A DNA stretch of 64,000 bases from Microbulbifer variabilis (GCF_020524905.1 NZ_JAIVKI010000021.1:17973-81972); one strand, 5' to 3'. Shown: positions 42,583 to 52,118, counted from the stretch's first letter. The notes: generated from the letters alone by a model not told the origin. Numbers and translations: made by a program.

Positions 42583-43185
42583 ATGATAAAAAAATTAGAT
42601 CAAGAAAAGTTAAACTTAATTATTGCTCTATGCGCAATGATGGTTTCCATTGCCTCCTTCTATGCAACTTATCTGCAGGCCGAAGCCGCAAATAAACAAG
42701 TCAAAATAATGACCATGCCTGTAATTCAATTTTCACAGAGCAATTACGACCTTGAGGATGACAAGCCATCAATTTATTTTGAACTTCACAACGTGGGATC
42801 AAGCCCAGCTCTACTGAAGGATTTCAGTATCAACTATGAGCGAACTACCTATCATACCGCCAGAGAATTCCTGAATGCCTGCTGCCAACAGGAATATCAG
42901 GAATTTATGAACAAACTGACAAATGTTGAAGATGCCTCCAGTCTAGACAAAGGAAATATACTTACCTCAACATTATCCAATAGTTTAATCCCAGCGAACT
43001 CCAAGCGACGAATATTTGCATTATTTTATGGCGAACGATCTTATAATCTATGGAAAAAACTAGATGAAGAAAGAGGAAAAATATCAGTTGCCTTCTGTTT
43101 TTGCTCACCCTTGGGTGGATGCTATCACTCAAACAATGAAGGAGCCTCCATGGAAATCGAAGCATGCCCCGCCAGCCTCAATTAA
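42583..43185 (+). CDS. Hypothetical membrane-anchored protein
   Basis: A 200-aa protein with a single N-terminal hydrophobic segment (LIIALCAMMVSIASFYATYL) and a hydrophilic rest, probably outside the cytoplasm or anchored to the inner membrane. The segment IYFELHNVGSSPALLKDFSI resembles immunoglobulin-like beta folds seen in many small phage or defence-adjacent unknowns, but this is only an impression. Base use is AT-rich compared with uvrA. I do not recognise the family. Confidence 0.65.
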   Translation: MIKKLDQEKLNLIIALCAMMVSIASFYATYLQAEAANKQVKIMTMPVIQFSQSNYDLEDDKPSIYFELHNVGSSPALLKDFSINYERTTYHTAREFLNACCQQEYQEFMNKLTNVEDASSLDKGNILTSTLSNSLIPANSKRRIFALFYGERSYNLWKKLDEERGKISVAFCFCSPLGGCYHSNNEGASMEIEACPASLN

Positions 43186-43231
43186 ACATTTGTGATTAAA
43201 CAGCATTTCCTCTTATCACGAGCCTTGACGA

Positions 43232-43981
43232 ATGGAAATCGACATCAACTGTGACCTGGGCGAAGGATTTGATTTGACCAGCTGCGAGAGGGATGCACAA
43301 ATTATGCCCTTTATCTCCCGCTGCAATATCGCCTGTGGCGGCCATGCTGGAAATCTGGATATTATGCGTCGCTCTATTCACAATGCTCAGCAGCATAATT
43401 TAAAAATAGGGGCCCACCCTAGCTATCCAGACCGGGAAAACTTTGGACGCAAATCTGTCACAATCTCACAAAACCAATTGATCGACTCTTTATACACTCA
43501 GCTCGAACAGCTGCAAGTCCTTGCAAATGAAGCAGGAACGCAGCTCGACCATTTAAAACTGCACGGCGCTCTATATAACGATGCTGAAGCAGACCAGTTA
43601 ATAGCAAGAAGAATTATCGCCTTACTCTCTCAAGAATACCCCTCTCTGAAAATTATCGGCCTCGCCAATGGCGCTATGGAAGCCGCCTCAGCCGAGAACA
43701 ATCGCATTTTTTACCGAGAGGGTTTTATGGATAGGCAATACTTAAATGAAGAAAAACTGGCACCACGCGATCTACCTGGATCAGTACTAAATAATATTGA
43801 TCACTGCCTCGAAAGAGCTGTCGCCTTGGCAAAAGGCACAGGCATCACAAGCTATCATGGCAGACAGCTAAAATTTTCTGTCGATACTATTTGTTTACAT
43901 AGTGATAGCCCGGCAGCGGTGCATATCGCAGAGAAACTTGTCAATCACCTGCAGCTTCATGGATTGAGCATACATTCGTGA
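43232..43981 (+). CDS. pxpA: 5-oxoprolinase subunit A
   Basis: A LamB/YcsF-family protein of 249 aa. PxpA with PxpB and PxpC hydrolyses 5-oxoproline (pyroglutamate) to glutamate with ATP. The N-terminal MEIDINCDLGEGF and the ISRCNIACGGHAGN, GAHPSYPDRENFGRK and VKPHGALY-like LKLHGALYND motifs are diagnostic. Its stop overlaps the pxpB start by 4 bp (GTGA). Confidence 0.93.
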   Translation: MEIDINCDLGEGFDLTSCERDAQIMPFISRCNIACGGHAGNLDIMRRSIHNAQQHNLKIGAHPSYPDRENFGRKSVTISQNQLIDSLYTQLEQLQVLANEAGTQLDHLKLHGALYNDAEADQLIARRIIALLSQEYPSLKIIGLANGAMEAASAENNRIFYREGFMDRQYLNEEKLAPRDLPGSVLNNIDHCLERAVALAKGTGITSYHGRQLKFSVDTICLHSDSPAAVHIAEKLVNHLQLHGLSIHS

Positions 43982-44706
43982 CATTCTCTGAGAAAAAATA
44001 CCCTCTAAATCTAGACTTTGATGTGTCTACGAATGGTGATAGCGCACTTGATATTCGATTTAGTGCAGAGCCTAGTGCAAACCTCAGCCGCTACATTATT
44101 GGGCTACGACAATATATCCTCAGCCATGGTCCAAATGGACTTGCCGACCTGATTCCCGCTTACCAATGCCTAACAATAATTTTTGATCCTAATTTATTTG
44201 ATGACGAGTCCCTCTCTCAGGAAATTCAGCGGTTAACCCTAAAATTCCTGAAAACCCCAGGAAAAATCAAAACTAAGCCTCATACAATTCGTATTCCTGT
44301 GTGCTATGAGTCAATTTTTGCTCCTGATATGACTGCAGTGTGCAAACACACGGGCTTATCACCCGACGAGATAGTCCAGCTACATACAGCAACCTCCTAT
44401 CTGGTGCATATGCTGGGTTTTTCACCCGGTTTTTTGTATCTGGGTGGCCTTGATTCCAGGCTATACTGCCCTCGAAAAAATAAGCCGAGAGTTCGTATTC
44501 CTGCGGGAGCAGTTGGTATTGCTGGTAACCAGACCGGAATTTATCCACAAGCTACGCCGGGGGGATGGCAGATTATAGGGCAAAGCCCCACCCAACTATT
44601 TCAGCCTTATAGTAAATTCCCGTTTATTGCTGCCCCTTTGGATATTGTCGAATTCTACCCTATCAATAAATCAGAGTTTGCCGCCATTAGCCAATATAAC
44701 CATTGA
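43978..44706 (+). CDS. pxpB: 5-oxoprolinase subunit B
   Basis: A 242-aa KipI-type protein starting with GTG at 43978. The C-terminal half has RIPVCYE, ATSYLVHMLGFSPGFLYLGGL, RVRIPAGAVGIAGNQTGIYP and GGWQIIGQSP, the standard cyclophilin-like signature. It is coupled to pxpA and lies 14 bp before pxpC. Confidence 0.93.
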   Translation: MTFSEKKYPLNLDFDVSTNGDSALDIRFSAEPSANLSRYIIGLRQYILSHGPNGLADLIPAYQCLTIIFDPNLFDDESLSQEIQRLTLKFLKTPGKIKTKPHTIRIPVCYESIFAPDMTAVCKHTGLSPDEIVQLHTATSYLVHMLGFSPGFLYLGGLDSRLYCPRKNKPRVRIPAGAVGIAGNQTGIYPQATPGGWQIIGQSPTQLFQPYSKFPFIAAPLDIVEFYPINKSEFAAISQYNH

Positions 44707-44720
44707 TAGATTAGACATTC

Positions 44721-45698
44721 ATGAGTATCTATTTTATTCGGGCCGGACTACAAACCAGCATTCAGGACTATGGCCGTCCTGGCCTGATGCATTACGGGAT
44801 TTCCCAAGGAGGTGCAGCAGATCTCCTATCAATGAAACTTGCCAACTTGTTATTAGGCAATACACTAAATAATCCAGTAATGGAAATAACTTTAACGGGC
44901 CCACTTATTGAGTTCGACTGTGATGTCTCAATAGCCATTACAGGCGCGCGATTCAAAACTCTGCTAAACAACAACCCCATTGAAAACTATAAAGTTATCC
45001 AGATTAAAAGCGGGGATATTTTAGAGTTTTCCCATTTGCTCAGCGGTGCCCGGGCATATATAGGTTTATCCGCCACAATCTCTGTCCCGCAAATTCTCAA
45101 CAGTGCATCCACTCATTTGATCAGTGGCTTTGGCGGACACAAAAGCGGTGCAATTGAACAGGGGGAGAGAGTTCATTTAGAAAATATTCGCATAGCAAAG
45201 GAGGCGCAGTTGGAAAGAGAACTTATTCCCAACTATCGACTACGCCCCTTAATAAGAGTTGTCCATGGAGCAGAGAGTCAGCGATTTCCCCAATCTGCAT
45301 TGGACAATTTTTTTGCTACCACTTTTCAAGTATCCGCCCAGAGTAACCGCATGGGAATTCGCCTGTCGCCATCAATAATACCAGAGCCTGAGGGACTGGA
45401 AGATATCTCAGGGGAAATGGTATCTTCTGGGCTTTATCCAGGAAGCATTCAAATACCAAGCAATGGCGAACCTATTATTTCATTTATAGAGGGGCAAACC
45501 ATCGGCGGCTACCCTCGTCTGGCTCATGTTATTCGAGCCGACCTCCATAGGTTAGGACAACTCAAAGCTCAGGATAAAATAAATTTTCAACTCGTTAGCC
45601 CGGCACAGGCAAGGCTAATTTTGCAGAAAAAAAATAAACTTTTAGCGAAACTACAAAACAGAATGGAATCAGAAGCCAGAGAAGCACTCACTATTTAA
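44721..45698 (+). CDS. pxpC: 5-oxoprolinase subunit C
   Basis: A 325-aa KipA/biotin-dependent carboxylase-like protein. TSIQDYGRPGLMHYGISQGGAAD, ANLLLGN, MEITLTGP and SNRMGIRL are family signatures, and the C-terminal half has GQTIGGYPRLAHVIRADLHRLGQL. Last gene of pxpABC. No dedicated transporter for oxoproline is beside the operon. Confidence 0.93.
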   Translation: MSIYFIRAGLQTSIQDYGRPGLMHYGISQGGAADLLSMKLANLLLGNTLNNPVMEITLTGPLIEFDCDVSIAITGARFKTLLNNNPIENYKVIQIKSGDILEFSHLLSGARAYIGLSATISVPQILNSASTHLISGFGGHKSGAIEQGERVHLENIRIAKEAQLERELIPNYRLRPLIRVVHGAESQRFPQSALDNFFATTFQVSAQSNRMGIRLSPSIIPEPEGLEDISGEMVSSGLYPGSIQIPSNGEPIISFIEGQTIGGYPRLAHVIRADLHRLGQLKAQDKINFQLVSPAQARLILQKKNKLLAKLQNRMESEAREALTI

Positions 45699-46102
45699 GA
45701 AGGGAGATTCAATTAAAAACATAAAAATTAAAACCATTGAATAACTGTCACCTTATTTTTTTAATTAATCCCCAAGTCAAAATCATTATCTGTGAAAAAC
45801 TTCGGCATCAATTTCATCGTCTTAAAGCAACCACCAATAAGAACGTCAAATTTATTGGAATATTTTCAATAATTTCGCATTGACCGTGCAGTCCAGGATG
45901 ACTCGCAAGTTTTGACTCGACTTCAGCTAGACCGAAGGATCATTATTAACTAGTCTTTTTGGGTTTTACCCAAATAGCGATTTGGACGAGTGTCCAACTT
46001 AATTGACCCACAGCCATAGGATTGACTTCTATTCCCATACTTGGCGTCTGTAATGCGGCCTGGTCCAGAGAGAAAACACCAATTAAATGAAGGGGATTAA
46101 TA
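45699..46102. other. AT-rich non-coding interval before the hydrolase gene
   Basis: About 400 bp without a plausible gene. It is AT-rich and holds two adjacent small palindromes near its right end (see 45958-45997). TTGAC hexamers at 46003 and 46022 lack a matching -10. AAGGGGA precedes the next ATG. Confidence 0.6.
45958..45997. promoter_or_regulatory. Twin palindromes upstream of the hydrolase gene
   Basis: TTTGGG-TTTTA-CCCAAA (45958-45974) is followed by TTGGAC-GAGT-GTCCAA (45982-45997). The two compact dyads are 7 bp apart. They could be an operator pair or leader hairpins; no regulator gene is adjacent. Confidence 0.45.
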
Positions 46103-47557
46103 ATGATAAAAATTCTCCGTGGTTTAATAACGGCATTTATTACCAGCTCACTTATTATCGCCTCCTATGCGCAAGCAGAGCCGGGAGATTATAATTTTTG
46201 GACCACTTTAAAGCACCTTTTTGACCCTCCAAATGCTGATTCGCCAGTCACCCCAGAGCAGACTCAAGGTATGTACCCTCTGACCATGCACGACCCAGGT
46301 TTTAACGATGACTTCGATCCAAAAGATTTTAACACCTGGCAAAAAGTAGATGTTCCTGCCAACACTGGCGCCATTTGCGGCAATGGCTCCCCCTATAAAT
46401 TTTTCGTTTATCGGGTACCCGATACCAGCAATACCATTTTTTATTTTGAAGGTGGCGGCGCCTGTTGGGACTACGAAAGCTGCTCCGGCCAGGCCGGTAT
46501 CCGTGGCGCGCGCAATCCTAACGGCATCCCAGATGATTATCTTAGCAATGTACATCTCTTAGATTTCACAAACTTCGATAATCTCACCACCGCAGGTGTC
46601 TCTCCTCTTATTTATACCCATCATCCCTATAACCAGTACAAAACTGGCGAATGGAATATGGTGTATGTTCCCTATTGTACCGGTGACATTTATGTTGGCG
46701 ATAAAACTGAAATATATAAGGATAAGAATGGGCAAAATTCTGATTTGATTTGGCATCACAACGGCTTGCGCAATGTGCAGGCAGTGACTTCCTGGGTGAA
46801 GAATAACCTACAAAAACCCAAACAAATGCTTGCTGCCGGTTGTAGTGCAGGCAGCATCGGCGCCCTATTTAATTATTCGAAACTCAGAGAGGACATGAAC
46901 GTCAACTATGGTTATCTTCTTGACGATTCTGGCCCACTTTATATGGCGCCTATGGACAGCGATAACAGCAGTAAATATCCGTCGCTACCATTGCACAAAG
47001 AAGTTCTGACTTCTTGGACAACTTACACCGAGGATGGGGACCCCAATGCAGAAAACCCCATTACGATGCTTAGAAAAATTACTCCGGGATTTGATAGCAA
47101 CAAACTGGCTTCGCTTTATGGTGCGCTATCCAATAAATTTCCTTCAGACCGTCTGGGCATCACTCACTTCCTAGCAGATGGCAATTTTTCATCTTATTCT
47201 TATGAGCGTTTCTACGAGGATATTTATAATGATCCAGACGCTGATTCACGCTTGAGTAAATTGCGTCAACGCTGGCAAAAAGATACCCATGAAAACCTGA
47301 TTCCGCTTTTGGAGCAGACCAGTAATTGGGGTTATTACTTCCCCATGTTTCGTAACCTAAACGAAAGTCATTGCACAACCATCATTGACCTTCATTACGG
47401 TGAAATCGCCGAGCATGGATTGGAATTAAAGGATTTTCTGAACAATATCATCAACTATAACGGTGGCGGCATGATCCGTGCCTACGAGACCGACAAAGAA
47501 TCCGACTTTGAAAACAACAGCAATTGGTTTTATGACTTAATTGGTCTGTTTATGTAA
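46103..47557 (+). CDS. Secreted pectin-acetylesterase-family hydrolase
   Basis: A 484-aa exported serine hydrolase. A signal peptide (MIKILRGLITAFITSSLII, cleaved after AQA) is followed by the family motifs TIFYFEGGGACWDYESC (oxyanion Gly run) and LAAGCSAGSIGALF, where the Ser of GCSAGS is the likely nucleophile. A late SHCTTIIDLHYGE may carry the His. The PAE family removes acetyl groups from plant polysaccharides, but bacterial members are poorly characterised, so the substrate is open. AAGGGGA precedes the start. It is a single gene bounded by hairpins. Confidence 0.8.
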   Translation: MIKILRGLITAFITSSLIIASYAQAEPGDYNFWTTLKHLFDPPNADSPVTPEQTQGMYPLTMHDPGFNDDFDPKDFNTWQKVDVPANTGAICGNGSPYKFFVYRVPDTSNTIFYFEGGGACWDYESCSGQAGIRGARNPNGIPDDYLSNVHLLDFTNFDNLTTAGVSPLIYTHHPYNQYKTGEWNMVYVPYCTGDIYVGDKTEIYKDKNGQNSDLIWHHNGLRNVQAVTSWVKNNLQKPKQMLAAGCSAGSIGALFNYSKLREDMNVNYGYLLDDSGPLYMAPMDSDNSSKYPSLPLHKEVLTSWTTYTEDGDPNAENPITMLRKITPGFDSNKLASLYGALSNKFPSDRLGITHFLADGNFSSYSYERFYEDIYNDPDADSRLSKLRQRWQKDTHENLIPLLEQTSNWGYYFPMFRNLNESHCTTIIDLHYGEIAEHGLELKDFLNNIINYNGGGMIRAYETDKESDFENNSNWFYDLIGLFM

Positions 47558-47572
47558 TCAATTTCAGACATA

Positions 47573-47608
47573 AGACAGTGCCGCTACGAATTAGTAGCAG
47601 CACTGTCT
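47573..47608. terminator. Long hairpin between convergent genes
   Basis: AGACAGTGC/GCACTGTCT encloses GCTAC/GTAGC with loop GAATTA. The stem is 14 bp with one C/A mismatch between its two parts. There is no T run, but the place between two convergent stops suggests termination. Confidence 0.55.
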
Positions 47609-47613
47609 ACTGA

Positions 47614-48249
47614 TTAAGTACCGTAAACCGTTTCCCGAGCTTCTTGTAAGCGCTGCCGCAAGTATTCCTGCTTATTCATTCCATTGGGGAAAGAAGTCAT
47701 TTGCTGAACCTCTTCCACTATAGAACGCTCCAAATCTTTATAGGTTGAAAATCCTGGTACCTGGGTATGTGGGTCGTAGCGGCTGATAACCGACTGGGCC
47801 TTATCCCGATAGATATTAAATAGTTCTTCTGCACGTTGCTTGAAATCGGCTTCATTAAGACTGTTTTTTTCCAACCAAGCCAGCTTCATCGACAGTGCTT
47901 CATAGCCTGTCACTCGCTTTTCCCTTTCTACCTTTTCGATAGCATCCCAGGCCTCTGAACTGGACAAATTCCCAAGGTCTGCAAAATACTCTTTTATTTC
48001 CTGTTTTAACTGCTCTCGATCAAGGTATGCTTTAACCCGCGGATGATCCAAGAGTTCCGCCATCTCGGTACTCTCTAACTCTGACCAGGGTATTTTTTCG
48101 GAGATATCCTGTGCTAATTGATTGTTTTCCGTTAATGGTTGTATTAACTGCCGAACTTTCGCCACATTTCTTTTGACATCAATGTCGTAATGATCGATGC
48201 CGACAACGGCTAAGCTTACTGCACCGGCAAGCAATATCAGTCTTTTCAT
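47614..48249 (-). CDS. Hypothetical exported helical protein
   Basis: A 211-aa protein with an N-terminal hydrophobic stretch (LILLAGAVSLAVVGI) that is a signal peptide or membrane anchor. The rest is nearly all charged helix with two or three coiled-coil-like segments. It is unlike its GC-rich neighbours in base use. The helical layout and the neighbouring secreted hydrolase made me think of a lipase foldase (LifO), but no family motif is present. Function unknown. Confidence 0.7.
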   Translation of the reverse strand: MKRLILLAGAVSLAVVGIDHYDIDVKRNVAKVRQLIQPLTENNQLAQDISEKIPWSELESTEMAELLDHPRVKAYLDREQLKQEIKEYFADLGNLSSSEAWDAIEKVEREKRVTGYEALSMKLAWLEKNSLNEADFKQRAEELFNIYRDKAQSVISRYDPHTQVPGFSTYKDLERSIVEEVQQMTSFPNGMNKQEYLRQRLQEARETVYGT

Positions 48250-48412
48250 ATTCAGTTACCGAGCAAATTAAAATTTATATGTCGTTATATCGATAACTAT
48301 ATAAGCAGAGAAAATCGGTGGGATGAATGGGAAGGGCGTCCCAGCTGAAGATATATACGCCAATATCTGTCAAAGCAACTGGGAAGCAAAACTAAGAACC
48401 AACTGAGAAAGC

Positions 48413-48667
48413 CTACACCCAGCTCAAAGGCTGTTCATCGCTCTTCTTGGCGGAGCAGGGGTCTTTGGAAGTCTTGGGTGCGACATAGCCTACCTGTTGC
48501 TCTTTAGACAGATTACGGGTCTCCCAACTGGCAACTGCCTCGGCACAGAGACTGCGCTGCTCTGCAGTAATAGCAACACCATTGGGCCACTTGCCCAACT
48601 CAATAGCTCGCCTCAGGCTGGCGATAATTTGCGGGTTTAGGTTATTTAACAACTGCTCAAAAGACAT
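48413..48667 (-). CDS. YeaC-like protein (DUF1315 family)
   Basis: An 84-aa protein with the DUF1315/YeaC pattern: LNPQIIASLRRAIELGKWPNG, ITAEQRSLCAEAVASWE. The C-terminal tail is short and polar, with one Cys. Function of the family is unknown. It lies downstream of the rplQ terminator on the same strand. Confidence 0.8.
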   Translation of the reverse strand: MSFEQLLNNLNPQIIASLRRAIELGKWPNGVAITAEQRSLCAEAVASWETRNLSKEQQVGYVAPKTSKDPCSAKKSDEQPLSWV

Positions 48668-48686
48668 ACAAAATTCTCCCGTATGT

Positions 48687-48715
48687 ACAAAAAAGGCCGG
48701 TCATAGACCGGCCTT
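48687..48715 (-). terminator. Terminator of the alpha operon
   Basis: AAGGCCGGTC, loop ATA, GACCGGCCTT; on the minus strand a run of Ts follows. It lies 24 bp after the rplQ stop. Confidence 0.9.
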
Positions 48716-48739
48716 CCGTAGCAAAATTGCTAGCGCAAC

Positions 48740-49126
48740 TTATGCTTCAGCAGCTTCGTCTTCAACTTGTGGACGATCCACCAGTTCAACGTAAGCCATC
48801 GGTGCTTTATCACCTGCGCGGAAACCACACTTCAGGATACGGATATAACCACCTGGGCGAGCTTCGTAACGGGGACCCAGCTCGTCGAACAGCTTGCGCA
48901 CAGCATCCTTGTCACGGATACGGGCAAAAGCCAGACGACGGTTGGCAACACTGTCCTTCTTGGCCAGGGTAATCAGCGGCTCGGCAACGCGACGCAGCTC
49001 CTTGGCTTTTGGCAGTGTAGTTTTGATCAGTTCGTGCTCTACCAGAGAAGCGGTCATGTTCTTGAACATGGCCTTGCGGTGAGCGCTGGTACGGCTGAAT
49101 TTACGGCCACTATAGCGATGACGCAT
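48740..49126 (-). CDS. rplQ: 50S ribosomal protein L17
   Basis: Last gene of the alpha operon; 128 aa. Begins [21 protein letters not shown], the canonical L17 start, and ends with an acidic EDEAAEA tail. 123 bp after rpoA. Confidence 0.97.
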   Translation of the reverse strand: MRHRYSGRKFSRTSAHRKAMFKNMTASLVEHELIKTTLPKAKELRRVAEPLITLAKKDSVANRRLAFARIRDKDAVRKLFDELGPRYEARPGGYIRILKCGFRAGDKAPMAYVELVDRPQVEDEAAEA

Positions 49127-49249
49127 GACTCAATTCCTTACGACCACAGTTGCTGTCTCAGCAGGTCGTTCTGGAGCGGTGTCGCGCTAAGCCGTGGCAC
49201 CGCTCGGGTTCTTTCTACTAGTCACGGCATCGCCGCAACTACCAAATGC

Positions 49250-50254
49250 TTACAGGGGGCTTAATTTGCTATCGCCTTTAAGGCTGGCCGGTGGCCAGTT
49301 TTCGAGGCGCATGCCCAGGGACAAACCACGGGAGGCCAGTACGTCCTTGATTTCAGTCAGAGACTTTTTACCAAGGTTCGGGGTCTTGAGCAGCTCCACT
49401 TCGGTGCGCTGAATCAGATCACCGATGTAGTAGATATTTTCCGCTTTCAGACAGTTAGCCGAACGTACGGTCAGTTCCAGGTCGTCAACTGGGCGTAGCA
49501 ATACCGGATCAACTTCTGGCTCTTCCGCCTTCGGTTGTGCGTCCTTCTCACCTTCCAGGTCCACAAATACTGCCAGCTGTTGCTGCAGAATGGTGGCTGC
49601 ACGGCGAATAGCTTCTTCAGGGTCCAGAGTACCGTTGGTCTCCAGGTCCAGAACCAGCTTGTCCAGATCGGTACGCTGCTCTACACGCGCGCTTTCCACG
49701 CTGTAAGAAACGCGGCGAACCGGGCTGTAAGATGCGTCCAGTTGCAGACGGCCAATCGCGCGGCTTTCCTCTTCCTCGTCACGGCGAGCGTCGGCGGGCT
49801 GATAGCCACGACCACGCGCAACAGTGAGGCGCAGGTTGAGTTCTACATCACCAGTGATATTGGCGATCACGTGATCAGGATTCACAATCTCGATATCGTG
49901 ATCTACCTGGATATCTCCAGCAGTCACCGCACCCGGGCCCTTTTTGCTCAGACTCAATATAGCCTGATCCTTGCCGTGCATAACAACCGCGATTTCTTTC
50001 AGGTTGAGCAGGATTTCAATAACATCTTCCTGCACACCTTCAATCGCGCTGTACTCGTGCTCGACACCGTCGATTTCTACTTCGGTGACGGCGCAGCCCG
50101 GCATGGAGGACAGCAGGATGCGACGCAGCGCATTCCCAAGAGTGTGACCAAAGCCACGCTCCAGGGGCTCCAGAACCACTTTGGCGTGATTCTGATTGTA
50201 CTCGGTGACGTCAATACGACGCGGTGTCAAAAACTCGTTGACAGCAGTCTGCAT
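49250..50254 (-). CDS. rpoA: RNA polymerase alpha subunit
   Basis: The alpha subunit dimerises to start assembly of RNA polymerase; its C-terminal domain contacts UP elements and activators. 334 aa from the ATG at 50254 ([16 protein letters not shown]); an ATG two codons earlier is possible. N-terminal motifs [20 protein letters not shown] and VARGRGY; C-terminal domain [28 protein letters not shown]. Between rpsD and rplQ, as usual. Confidence 0.98.
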   Translation of the reverse strand: MQTAVNEFLTPRRIDVTEYNQNHAKVVLEPLERGFGHTLGNALRRILLSSMPGCAVTEVEIDGVEHEYSAIEGVQEDVIEILLNLKEIAVVMHGKDQAILSLSKKGPGAVTAGDIQVDHDIEIVNPDHVIANITGDVELNLRLTVARGRGYQPADARRDEEEESRAIGRLQLDASYSPVRRVSYSVESARVEQRTDLDKLVLDLETNGTLDPEEAIRRAATILQQQLAVFVDLEGEKDAQPKAEEPEVDPVLLRPVDDLELTVRSANCLKAENIYYIGDLIQRTEVELLKTPNLGKKSLTEIKDVLASRGLSLGMRLENWPPASLKGDSKLSPL

Positions 50255-50298
50255 AGCCATACCTGTTTACAGTTGCATTCCTTAAAGTGAACTAATTG

Positions 50299-50919
50299 TT
50301 ACTTGGAGTACAGTTCCACGATAAGGTTTTCGTTGATCTCTGCCGGCAGATCGACACGATCTGGAATGCGCTTGAAAGTGCCTTCCAGTTTGCTCGCGTT
50401 TACGTCTACCCACTCGACATCGCCACGCTGGGCAGCGAGGGAAACGGAATTCTGGATACGCAGCTGCTTCTTGGCTTTTTCACGTACAGCAATTACATCG
50501 CCTTCTTTTACTTGGTAAGAAGGAATGTTTACAGTAGTGCCATTTACCAGAATCGCCTTGTGGGAAACCAGCTGACGCGCTTCAGAGCGAGTTGAGCCGA
50601 AGCCCATGCGGTAAACCACATTATCCAGGCGCTTTTCCAGGAGTTGCAGCAGGTTTTCACCAGTTGCGCCTTTCAGGCGAGCCGCTTCCTTATAGTAGTT
50701 GCGGAACTGCTTTTCCAGTACGCCGTAGATACGACGAACTTTTTGCTTCTCGCGCAGCTGGATGCCGTAGTCGGACAGACGACCGCGACCAGCGCCGTGC
50801 TGACCGGGTTTAGATTCTGCGCGACATTTGGAGTCGTGTGGACGTACACCACTCTTCAGCTGCAGGTCAGTCCCTTCGCGACGGGACAGTTTACATTTTG
50901 GTCCAATATAACGTGCCAT
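50299..50919 (-). CDS. rpsD: 30S ribosomal protein S4
   Basis: S4 starts 30S assembly and in E. coli represses its own alpha operon by binding the rpsM leader. 206 aa, beginning [19 protein letters not shown], with an S4 domain at about 96-160. It has only the Cys at 9 and another in SKCRAE, so it is the zinc-free form. Confidence 0.98.
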   Translation of the reverse strand: MARYIGPKCKLSRREGTDLQLKSGVRPHDSKCRAESKPGQHGAGRGRLSDYGIQLREKQKVRRIYGVLEKQFRNYYKEAARLKGATGENLLQLLEKRLDNVVYRMGFGSTRSEARQLVSHKAILVNGTTVNIPSYQVKEGDVIAVREKAKKQLRIQNSVSLAAQRGDVEWVDVNASKLEGTFKRIPDRVDLPAEINENLIVELYSK

Positions 50920-50934
50920 TCTATCAGCCCCCTC

Positions 50935-51324
50935 TTACACGCGACGTTTCTTGGGTGGACGACATCCGTTATGCGGGATAGGCGTCACGTCGGTGATGTT
51001 GGTGATTTTGTAGCCGCAGTTGTTCAGTGCGCGAACAGCAGATTCGCGACCGGGGCCGGGGCCCTTCACTTCTACGTCGAGGTTTTTCAGGCCGTATTCC
51101 TGAGCTGCAGTACCTGCGCGCTCAGCGGCAACCTGGGCTGCAAACGGGGTGCTCTTACGTGAGCCACGGAAGCCAGATCCACCTGCGGTGGCCCAGCTGA
51201 GGGTATTACCCTGGCGATCAGTGATCGTCACGATCGTGTTGTTGAACGATGCGTGGATGTGGGCAATACCGTCGACAACGGTCTTTTTGACCTTCTTGCG
51301 AACAGTAGTTTTTGGCTTAGCCAT
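50935..51324 (-). CDS. rpsK: 30S ribosomal protein S11
   Basis: 129 aa; [28 protein letters not shown] is the family N-terminal core and [12 protein letters not shown] the typical C-terminus. It forms part of the 30S platform. 15 bp before rpsD. Confidence 0.98.
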   Translation of the reverse strand: MAKPKTTVRKKVKKTVVDGIAHIHASFNNTIVTITDRQGNTLSWATAGGSGFRGSRKSTPFAAQVAAERAGTAAQEYGLKNLDVEVKGPGPGRESAVRALNNCGYKITNITDVTPIPHNGCRPPKKRRV

Positions 51325-51413
51325 ACCAGTATCCTAAATCCTGTATCAAATCCCCTCGGCTATGCGCCGGACGGGGCTTGTTAAACCGCGATTTCGCGCC
51401 TTAAAAATCAGGC

Positions 51414-51770
51414 TTACTTGCGAATCGGCTTGCGCGGACCCTTACGGGTACGAGCATTGGTCTTGGTGCGCTGACCACGCAGCGGCAAGCTGCGACGGTG
51501 ACGCAGACCGCGATAGCAACCCAGGTCCATCAAACGCTTGATGTTCATGGAAACTTCACGGCGCAGGTCGCCCTCTACGGTAAGTTTTGCAACTTCACCG
51601 CGGATGGTTTCGATCTGCTCTTCAGACAGGTCGCGGATTTTGGTGGATTCAGCGATACCAACCGCTGCCAAAATAGACTTAGCCGTAGTAAGACCTACCC
51701 CATAAATGTGGGTCAGGGAGATCACGGCGTGCTTGTGGTCTGGTACATTGACACCAGCAATACGTGCCAT
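51414..51770 (-). CDS. rpsM: 30S ribosomal protein S13
   Basis: First gene of the alpha operon; 118 aa from the ATG at 51770 ([19 protein letters not shown]). The C-terminal basic tail [14 protein letters not shown] reaches the tRNA sites. The ORF extends five codons upstream, but the family start is at 51770. Confidence 0.97.
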   Translation of the reverse strand: MARIAGVNVPDHKHAVISLTHIYGVGLTTAKSILAAVGIAESTKIRDLSEEQIETIRGEVAKLTVEGDLRREVSMNIKRLMDLGCYRGLRHRRSLPLRGQRTKTNARTRKGPRKPIRK

Positions 51771-52118
51771 AGAGGCATACTCCACGTATTGGGAGCCACT
51801 GCTTTATATTAAGTATGTGACTCTGCTTTGATTTCGGCGCTGACAGCGACTAAAAAACCGGCGGCGCCACCAAAAAGGCGCGCAAGAATAGCTTTTCAGA
51901 CACCAAATTGCAATAGCCCACGCCCACCACGGTCTCCCGCAGCAGATGTGGACGACAGTCAACGCCCCCTATTGGAGGCCCACCCTTTGGACTGACCTCC
52001 CACCACAAAGAAATTCTCCATGGTGTTGCTACTTGTTACGGGGCTGCAATAAGTAGCGAATTCTTCCAGCTTCTACAGAGGCGCCCACTGGACGCTCTCT
52101 GTAAGGGGCTGGCCCCTA
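51771..52118. other. Leader region between rpmJ and rpsM
   Basis: About 350 bp without a gene inside an otherwise dense cluster. It carries a promoter candidate (51885-51913) and would give an rpsM leader of about 105 nt. An S4-binding leader is expected from E. coli, but I cannot recognise its pseudoknot by eye. Confidence 0.6.
51885..51913 (-). promoter_or_regulatory. Candidate alpha operon promoter
   Basis: On the minus strand, TTGCAA, a 17-base spacer and TATTCT are followed by TGCGCGCC, a GC-rich discriminator like that of the S10 promoter. It lies 115 bp before the rpsM ATG. Confidence 0.55.

Noticed and set aside
47614..48249. Lipase-specific foldase (LifO)
   Set aside because: Only the helical layout is alike; the typical foldase sequence motif is absent and the neighbour is not a classical lipase.
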